This document shows positions 12,740 through 18,432 of a stretch of DNA of 20,195 nucleotides, in pieces. The stretch is taken from positions 1 through 20,195 of IMG/VR virus record IMGVR_UViG_3300018080_000697; one strand, written 5' to 3'. The stretch is from a virus. The notes beneath the pieces are model-generated. The model did not search any database. It saw only the letters and a program-made list of their open reading frames with translations, and was not told the DNA's origin. The stretch's first letter is position 1; every line of letters begins with the position of its first letter. A program made the position numbers and the translations under genes.

Positions 12740-15700
12740 CGGCCGCCAAGATCATCGCGTTCGTCGCGTCCGTGGCGTTTGCGGGCGCCAGGCTGCTGGG
12801 CATGACCTCGGACAATACCCGCAACCCCGCAGACCCGAGGGATCCGGGGCTTAAGACCAACACCCGGTCCACCCAGGAGCTGATTAAGGTCCTGTACGGG
12901 CAGCTCAAAATTGGCGGGAACGATGTTTACATGGCGGCAGGCGGCACGGACAATAAGGAGCTCTGGATTGTCCAGGCTTTGGGCGAGGGGGAATGCGACA
13001 GCATCGCCCAGGTGGAGAGCGTGGACCAGGTGTGGTTAGGGGACAAGCTTGTCTCGGAATTCGGATCCAATGCCTCATACTGGTTCCACGGGGGCACGTC
13101 CGGCCAGAGCGTGGACAGCAACCTGGCGGCCGCGTTTCCCGAATGGACCGACCCGCTTCCGTATACCTGTTACATGGTCTACAAGCTGGTGTTTCATCGG
13201 GACCTGTTTCAGTCATTGCCACAACGGACCGTGCTCCTCAAGGGCCGCAAGCTCTATGATTTCCGCGACGCCTCCACGGCCTGGTCCGACAACCCGGTCC
13301 TTTGCCTCTATGACTATCTGACCAATACCCGATACGGCATGGGGATCAGTGCCTCGGCCATCGACACCACCTCGTGGACCGCGGCGGCCAATTATTGCGA
13401 CACCCAGGGGTGGACCCTCAATATGCGCCTGATGGCCGACACCTCGGCCGTCAATATCATCGACGATATGTGCCGGCATTTCCGGGGAACCCTGGTCTGG
13501 TGGGATGGAAAATATTACCTGAGATACGCGGACCTCAATTACGAGTCCTCGGTCATGACCCTCACGGACGCCCATATCGCCCGGGACCCCAAGGGGAAGG
13601 CCCGGATCTCCATGAGCGCGCCGTCGTCCTTCGGCCGCAATGATGGGCTTCGGGTCAAGTTTGTGGACCCGGACAACGACTATGCCACGGACGATGTGGT
13701 GGTGGGCGACACCGTGGGCACCATCGGCGAGTTGTCTTTGATGGGGTGCACGGACCGGGAGATGGCCTGCAACCTGGCCGCCTATTACCTCGAGATGGAG
13801 CAGGGGCAGATCCCGCGCATTATCAGCGGCGTGTTTCGGGACGACGCCTTGCAGCTGGAGCCCCACGATATCGTGACCTTTACGAGCCAGGCCCTGGCCC
13901 TGGAGAACGAGACCATGCGGGTCCTCGACGCCCATGTGGAGGCCGACGGGCTGATCAGCCTCACCCTGCGGGGCGAGGCCCTGACGCTTTATGACGACGA
14001 CTACAATGTGGGGGATACCGATATTTACAATTGCACCCTGCCGGACCCCACCGGGCCGCCGCCCTCGGTCCAGAATGTGGCCGTGAGCGAGGAGACCTAT
14101 GATTACCGGCTCAGGACCTTTACCCGGCTCAATGTGTCGTTTGACGCCCCGGCCGATTACCCCTGGTTTGATTTCTGCGAGATCTGGGTGAGCCACGACA
14201 ACAGCACCTGGGAGCATCAGTTCAACACCACCACGGATTTCTGCATCGACAACGTGGAGGACGGCGAGGACTATTACATCCGGATTCGGGCCGTGAGCAT
14301 TCACGGGGTCAAGCAGGACACAGACGACGCCTATGTGACCCATTGGCTGGTGGGCGGGCGCTCCAATGCCCCCACATCGCTCTCCGCCCTTTACGCTGTG
14401 GTGAACGCCAACTGTGTGAATCTCTATGGGGACAAGGTATCGGACCCGGACGTGGAGCTTTATGAGTTCAGGCTGGGCACGGCGTGGGCCGGTTCCATTT
14501 TGTTGGGCGCGCTTCGGTCCCCAAACCTGTCGCTTTATGGCGTGAAGCCCGGAAGCCACACCTTCTGGGCCAACACCCTGGGCGCCAACGGAATCTATGG
14601 CGAGACGCCCCGGTCGGCCACCGTGTCGCTCCTGGCCCCGCCCGACGGGTGGACCGTGCAGAATACCGAGACCTGCGACTATGTGGTGACCCTGGAGGAT
14701 TTTACCGGGTACACGGAGGTGGATCCGGACGGGACCGTCACGGTGGCGGCCGATACCATTACCTTCACGGATTTTGACCGCAACGCCACGGCGTATGTGT
14801 ACAAGGACTTCGGGGCTGGGTATTTTTCGGGCGATTTTGTGCACCAGATGAAGCTGATCGTCTCTGATTTTGATTACACGAGCCGGGCCGCCGTGCACAT
14901 GCTGGCCAATACGGTGGACGAACTTTTCGGCATTCAGATGGGTAGCGGCGACGCCATTGGGGTGTATGTGGACGGCCCCAACGATACGAAATATGATCTG
15001 GTGCTTTTTGAAATAGACGGCGGGACCCTGTACACCTCCACGTATGAAAACCTGGGCAAGCTGGTGGATTTCCATCTGGTGATCGAGCGGGATGAAAGCG
15101 TGGGGTCTTACGGCCGGGTCACGTGCCATGTGTACGCCGATGAAACGCACACTTGGCTACTGGAAACCCTCACCCTGGATCTTCATTCCAGCAAAAAGGA
15201 CTTTCGGTATTTGTACGGGCTCTGCGCCTATGACACGGGCAGCTCCGCAGAGCTTTCAGGGACGGTGGAGGACCTCCTCCTGGACACAGACGGGGTCCAC
15301 CAGAACACCGAGCATGTCACCTATGCCTCGGACGATTATCTTACGTGCAGCCACGGGGTCACGGACTACTGGGACCTGACCGGCACCTTCACCTCCGAGG
15401 TGTACGACCTGGGGGCCTCGGGCCGGTACCTGGTCTATCTGGTGGCCGACATCGTCATGACCGGGGCCGGGACCACGTGGAACGACGTGGTGCCGTCGCC
15501 CCAGACCTGGGAGATGTTGCAGGTCAGCACCCGCAACTGGACCGATATCTTTCAATTGGACAACGGTTCGATTGTGGCCATCACCCTGAAGTACAAGGCC
15601 AACATCGGCGATGCCTGGAGCGAGGTGAACAAGATGGAGATTCTGAGCGGGATCGTCACGGGCCGGTATTTCCAGGTGGAGATCACCATCACCGACCCGA

Positions 15701-15753
15701 GCGAGAGCGTGAACGCTTTGGTGGAGAATTTTGAGTTGAAGTTTTGTCAGTAA
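12715..15753 (+). CDS. Large tail-tip / host-specificity protein (J- or GTA gp15-like) with FN3 and lectin-like domains
   Basis: This 1012-residue protein follows the hub and peptidase, the place of lambda J and GTA gp15. It opens with a hydrophobic stretch (PAAVIAAAKIIAFVASVAFA), common in this family. Residues ~50-430 are the tip body, with ELIKVLYGQLKIGGNDVYMA, DNPVLCLYDYLTNTRYGMGI, ADTSAVNIIDDMCRHFRGTL and DREMACNLAAYYLEMEQGQI. Residues ~448-535 look like a fibronectin type III domain (YYIRIRAVSIHG), and a second beta-sandwich covers ~550-640. Residues ~650-860 resemble a concanavalin-type lectin sandwich, followed by a final beta domain. The distal domains are probably the exposed, host-contacting part. 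Confidence 0.8.
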   Translation: MPIPAAVIAAAKIIAFVASVAFAGARLLGMTSDNTRNPADPRDPGLKTNTRSTQELIKVLYGQLKIGGNDVYMAAGGTDNKELWIVQALGEGECDSIAQVESVDQVWLGDKLVSEFGSNASYWFHGGTSGQSVDSNLAAAFPEWTDPLPYTCYMVYKLVFHRDLFQSLPQRTVLLKGRKLYDFRDASTAWSDNPVLCLYDYLTNTRYGMGISASAIDTTSWTAAANYCDTQGWTLNMRLMADTSAVNIIDDMCRHFRGTLVWWDGKYYLRYADLNYESSVMTLTDAHIARDPKGKARISMSAPSSFGRNDGLRVKFVDPDNDYATDDVVVGDTVGTIGELSLMGCTDREMACNLAAYYLEMEQGQIPRIISGVFRDDALQLEPHDIVTFTSQALALENETMRVLDAHVEADGLISLTLRGEALTLYDDDYNVGDTDIYNCTLPDPTGPPPSVQNVAVSEETYDYRLRTFTRLNVSFDAPADYPWFDFCEIWVSHDNSTWEHQFNTTTDFCIDNVEDGEDYYIRIRAVSIHGVKQDTDDAYVTHWLVGGRSNAPTSLSALYAVVNANCVNLYGDKVSDPDVELYEFRLGTAWAGSILLGALRSPNLSLYGVKPGSHTFWANTLGANGIYGETPRSATVSLLAPPDGWTVQNTETCDYVVTLEDFTGYTEVDPDGTVTVAADTITFTDFDRNATAYVYKDFGAGYFSGDFVHQMKLIVSDFDYTSRAAVHMLANTVDELFGIQMGSGDAIGVYVDGPNDTKYDLVLFEIDGGTLYTSTYENLGKLVDFHLVIERDESVGSYGRVTCHVYADETHTWLLETLTLDLHSSKKDFRYLYGLCAYDTGSSAELSGTVEDLLLDTDGVHQNTEHVTYASDDYLTCSHGVTDYWDLTGTFTSEVYDLGASGRYLVYLVADIVMTGAGTTWNDVVPSPQTWEMLQVSTRNWTDIFQLDNGSIVAITLKYKANIGDAWSEVNKMEILSGIVTGRYFQVEITITDPSESVNALVENFELKFCQ

Positions 15754-15767
15754 GATCGGACGGATCA
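15754..15767 (+). repeat. GATC nonamer repeat at a stop codon
   Basis: GATCGGACG followed by GATC begins at the base after the TAA of the large tip gene. The same TAA-GATCGGACGGATC junction recurs at the end of the next gene (16404-16419). Confidence 0.6.
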
Positions 15768-15782
15768 TAAAGGAAAAGAATC

Positions 15783-16406
15783 ATGAGCCAAACCTGGACA
15801 GACGACGTATACGCCTCAGGGCATGTGGCCGCCACCGACCTGGCCAACATGGAGAACAATTTTGCGGCCCTGAAGAGCCTCTTTTCGGGCACGGGCGCGC
15901 CGTCCTCGATGGCCGCGTGCCACCCCTGGTTCGACACCACAAAGCATGTGCTTAAGGTGAGGGACGACGGGGATTCGGCCTGGTTGGGGCTCATGCACGG
16001 GGACGTGAACCACAAGCTCTGGGTCTACCGGAACAGCGCGCTTTCTGGCTGGGCCGTGGACTCGGCCGTGACCGACAAGGTCCTGGCCGTCAAGGGCGGG
16101 AGTACCTACACCACGGGCGCGGCCACGGCCGGGACCTGGACCCTGAGCGGGTTGACCGCCAACCACAGCCACAGCCACAGCCACGCCATCACGGCGGACG
16201 GGCAGCATTACCATTCAAGCACCGTTTATGCGGGGGCGTTTGGCGACTTTTCAGGCAGCGGAGATTACCGAACCGACACCGATCTCGACCACGACCACGG
16301 GGCCGCCACAGGCACGGACGCCACGGCCACCAATGCCACCGTGGCCAGCGCCGGCACCTGGCGGCCTGCGGCGGCCGTGGGGACGCTGCAGTATCTGGAT
16401 CTCTAA
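15783..16406 (+). CDS. Tail fibre/spike protein with HxH metal-binding motif
   Basis: This 207-residue protein starts with WTDDVYASGHVAATDLANME and NNFAALKSLFSGTGAPS, a pattern seen at the base of short phage tail proteins. The centre carries NHSHSHSHAI, and further H-x-H pairs occur at HYHSS and DHDHG. In known phage fibre tips, such as T4 gp37, HxH pairs coordinate iron in a trimeric needle, so the protein is probably a trimeric fibre or spike. The C-terminus, WRPAAAVGTLQYLDL, is a common terminal signature of such fibres. AAAGGA provides the ribosome binding site; GATC nonamer repeats lie on both sides. Confidence 0.7.
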   Translation: MSQTWTDDVYASGHVAATDLANMENNFAALKSLFSGTGAPSSMAACHPWFDTTKHVLKVRDDGDSAWLGLMHGDVNHKLWVYRNSALSGWAVDSAVTDKVLAVKGGSTYTTGAATAGTWTLSGLTANHSHSHSHAITADGQHYHSSTVYAGAFGDFSGSGDYRTDTDLDHDHGAATGTDATATNATVASAGTWRPAAAVGTLQYLDL

Positions 16407-16437
16407 GATCGGACGGATCGGTCAGATCAGACGGATC
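16407..16437 (+). repeat. GATC nonamer array at a stop codon
   Basis: Units GATCGGACG, GATCGGTCA, GATCAGACG and GATC start at the base after the TAA stop and end just before the AAAGGAG ribosome binding site. Four GATC sites are spaced exactly 9 bp apart. Confidence 0.75.
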
Positions 16438-16451
16438 AAAGAAAGGAGTCT

Positions 16452-16814
16452 ATGAGCAAAAAACTGGAACAGACCATCCGGCGGATCGTGCAGGAAGAAC
16501 TCCATCAGGCCCTCCACCGGACCATCACCATTGAGCGGGGACCGAGGCAGCAGGGGGACTCAGAGCGGGTCGTGCGGGATGAGGAGTGGCACGTCCTCGA
16601 CTTTTTGGCCGCGTACCTCCCCAAGATCGAGGGGGCTCTCAGGGGCATGCAGGAAGACGTGGACCAGGCCAAGAACGAGGCGGTCATGAACACCAAAAAG
16701 CTCCAGGTGATCGGGGAGACGCTGTTGATTGCAGAGCGCAGAGCGCAGAGCGTAGAAAGAACGCGATGCGCCATGCCCCCCCATGCGCTCTGCGGCCCGG
16801 AGGGCACCCCATGA
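16452..16814 (+). CDS. Helical protein of unknown function with repeat-derived C-terminus
   Basis: This 120-residue protein is not recognised. It starts at an ATG after AAAGGAG and is mostly helical and charged: KLEQTIRRIVQEELHQALHR, then LDFLAAYLPKIEGALRGMQE and DVDQAKNEAVMNTKKLQVIG, probably a coiled coil. The last ~27 residues, from IAERRAQSVERTRCAMPPHA on, are encoded by a GCGCANN element, so the original C-terminus has been replaced or extended by the repeat. It overlaps the next gene by ATGA. Confidence 0.65.
   Translation: MSKKLEQTIRRIVQEELHQALHRTITIERGPRQQGDSERVVRDEEWHVLDFLAAYLPKIEGALRGMQEDVDQAKNEAVMNTKKLQVIGETLLIAERRAQSVERTRCAMPPHALCGPEGTP
16731..16794 (+). repeat. GCGCANN heptamer element, two opposed arms, at a gene end
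   Basis: The left arm is GCAGA followed by GCGCAGA units and a GCGTAGA variant. After the centre come GATGCGCCATGCCCC and ATGCGCTCTGCG on the opposite-strand phase. The terminal GCAGAGCGCA and TGCGCTCTGC are exact inverted repeats, so the whole 64-bp element can fold on itself. Confidence 0.8.
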
Positions 16815-17380
16815 GGGCCTGGGTGGATCATGATGTTATCGTCTATGTCGGCCTAAACGGCCCGGTGGAGATCGGCCCTCTGCCCAAGGCGATCGGACTG
16901 GAGCGTCTCCGCTGGGACGGCGATAAAATCGTTGATTTGGCCGATCTGGACAGGATTTGGGTGCGGAATATGTGTGGGGCGTTTGAGCTCCACGCCGTGC
17001 AGGTGGCCGGGGCTCAACTTGTGACGATGACCTATCGGGATCGGAAACACCTGATGGACGATCAAGGCCGGATCAGGGTCAAAAGCGCGGAAGAGCTCGA
17101 TCAAGAGAAACAGGAAGAAACCGAGAGAATGATGAAAGCCAAACGGGATGCGGCTGTCAACAGAGCCTTGGGAGAAATACAGGACCAGATCTTATGGATT
17201 GCCAAGCTGGTTTTTGCCCTGATCGCCCATAGCCTCGAAAAAGCCGATGTGAGCGTTGAACTGAATAAAGTGGGTGATTTGGTCAAAGCCTTCCCGGGCA
17301 TGGACTACCAGGATATGTCAAAATCCGTTGAACGCTTATCGGACGCGTTATCTCAAGGAGGTCAAGGAAACAATGAATAA
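16811..17380 (+). CDS. Fibre-region protein of unknown function with amphipathic helix
   Basis: This 189-residue protein starts at the ATG at 16811, which overlaps the preceding stop (ATGA) and follows GGAGG. The frame is also open upstream, but that part only shadows the previous gene. The N-terminal ~90 residues are beta-rich (DHDVIVYVGLNGPVEIGPLP, DLADLDRIWVRNMCGAFELH). Residues ~95-125 are a charged coiled coil (ELDQEKQEETERMMKAKRDA), followed by a hydrophobic helix DQILWIAKLVFALIAHSLEK. It may be an accessory fibre or assembly protein. I do not recognise the family. Confidence 0.65.
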   Translation: MRAWVDHDVIVYVGLNGPVEIGPLPKAIGLERLRWDGDKIVDLADLDRIWVRNMCGAFELHAVQVAGAQLVTMTYRDRKHLMDDQGRIRVKSAEELDQEKQEETERMMKAKRDAAVNRALGEIQDQILWIAKLVFALIAHSLEKADVSVELNKVGDLVKAFPGMDYQDMSKSVERLSDALSQGGQGNNE

Positions 17381-17627
17381 AAAAAACCCGAAGATCACAA
17401 GTAAACAGGCGTTGATGTCCATCGCCAAACATGCCGATCCAAAAGAAGCCAGAACGCGACTCTCAACGCTGACGTCTGATGACCTGGACAGGATCGGAAT
17501 ACTACAGGCGGACTTTGATGACACTTTGAAACTGGTGGCCCGCAGGGCGTACCGTCAATTGAGGGAAAAAGACCAGATCCGGAATTTGCCAGATGTCCTG
17601 GTGGATGAGGACAATAAAGGAGAATAG
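17373..17627 (+). CDS. Small helical protein of unknown function
   Basis: The 84-residue product starts at the ATG at 17373, preceded by AAGGAGG and a second AAGGA; it overlaps the upstream stop by 8 bp. The sequence is Lys-rich and helical (KQALMSIAKHADPKEARTRL, DTLKLVARRAYRQLREKDQI) with an acidic tail. No signal or membrane segment is seen. Its gene sits in a more AT-rich stretch that runs to about 18420. Confidence 0.6.
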   Translation: MNKKNPKITSKQALMSIAKHADPKEARTRLSTLTSDDLDRIGILQADFDDTLKLVARRAYRQLREKDQIRNLPDVLVDEDNKGE

Positions 17628-17629
17628 CC

Positions 17630-17938
17630 ATGTCCCAGCCGTCTGCAAATATTTTTGGAACGTATGTGGCCCCGCAGTCTGATTATATCGACGCCAGGGT
17701 GCTCGGGGTGAACAGCGCAGAAAGCCACACCATTCCGAGTAACGCAAAATATGTGTTGTTTTCAGCGACAGATGATTTTTATTGCCTGATGGACGGGACA
17801 CCGTCCATACCATCAGCGGACGTGGAAGATGGGTCCGCGCCCGAGCTGAATCCGACGCTGAGGGATATTCAAAGTGCGTCGGCAATAGGGTTGATTTCTC
17901 CCAGGGCGTGTGTGGTGACCATGTCTTTCTATTACTAA
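17630..17938 (+). CDS. Small beta-rich virion-associated protein of unknown function
   Basis: This 102-residue protein has a strong AAAGGAG ribosome binding site. The sequence alternates short beta strands and turns: ESHTIPSNAKYVLFSATDDF, YCLMDGT, DGSAPELNPTLRDI and a final CVVTMSFYY. Similar small beta-sandwich proteins are common between tail and fibre genes, so a structural role is likely, but I cannot name a family. The stop is followed after 14 bases by the next start. Confidence 0.6.
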   Translation: MSQPSANIFGTYVAPQSDYIDARVLGVNSAESHTIPSNAKYVLFSATDDFYCLMDGTPSIPSADVEDGSAPELNPTLRDIQSASAIGLISPRACVVTMSFYY

Positions 17939-17952
17939 ATGAGGGAGGCATT

Positions 17953-18420
17953 ATGATCAAATCGTATTTCACTGAACCTTTCGGGCGGGTAGCGTATCCG
18001 GATGATTTGTTGTCGCTGTTCAATAATCCGTCCATCCTTTCGTATAACGATGCGGCGTTGAGTGGCACGCCGAAGGCTGTTCGATTTTTTTATCACGGGG
18101 CCTGGTATTATGTGAAGGCCTATCCTACGGCGGCCGCAGAGTTGGGCGGATCAGGCGACAGCGCTGGAGATGAATTTTACGCCGTTGACGATATCGGATT
18201 GTCCGGAAGCCCTGTTGTTTTTAGCGTGATATCCGGCGGCACAGAATATTTCTTTAAGGGATTTCCGGTTGTTGGCGGGTCCCCCAGTTATCATGCAGGC
18301 ACCTTTAGCCTCCCGCTGACTCAATATGTGGATACAGCCCTTTCCGGGACGCCGAGGGTGGCAAAGGCCTTGATCGGCGGGACACCCTATTACTGGAAGA
18401 TTTATCCCACAAAATCGTAA
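17953..18420 (+). CDS. Stand-alone triple-repeat protein, paralogue of the tail terminator extension
   Basis: This 155-residue protein starts at the ATG after GGGAGG. After ~29 unique residues come three repeats starting near residues 30, 77 and 124: YNDAALSGTPKAVRFFYHGA-WYYVKAYP, VDDIGLSGSPVVFSVISGGT-EYFFKGFP and YVDTALSGTPRVAKALIGGT-PYYWKIYPTKS. They align repeat by repeat with residues ~168-292 of the tail terminator, including the spacing between repeats and the final AYPTKA / IYPTKS. The DNA here is more AT-rich than the terminator copy, so the duplication is old or came from another phage. It directly precedes the lectin-fold fibre gene. Function is unknown; adhesion or decoration is possible. 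Confidence 0.75.
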   Translation: MIKSYFTEPFGRVAYPDDLLSLFNNPSILSYNDAALSGTPKAVRFFYHGAWYYVKAYPTAAAELGGSGDSAGDEFYAVDDIGLSGSPVVFSVISGGTEYFFKGFPVVGGSPSYHAGTFSLPLTQYVDTALSGTPRVAKALIGGTPYYWKIYPTKS

Positions 18421-18432
18421 AGGAGGATCAGG

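Noticed and set aside
13213-15150. 645-residue open frame on the minus strand
   Set aside because: It is antisense to the well-supported tail-tip gene, has a Gly/His/Val-rich composition typical of antisense GC-rich coding DNA, and lacks a ribosome binding site or recognisable domain.
17379-17388. Second slippery A AAA AAC near the start of the 17373 gene
   Set aside because: It lies at codons 3-5 of that gene, with no downstream stem seen and no sensible fusion partner, so it is probably chance in a Lys-Asn-rich N-terminus.
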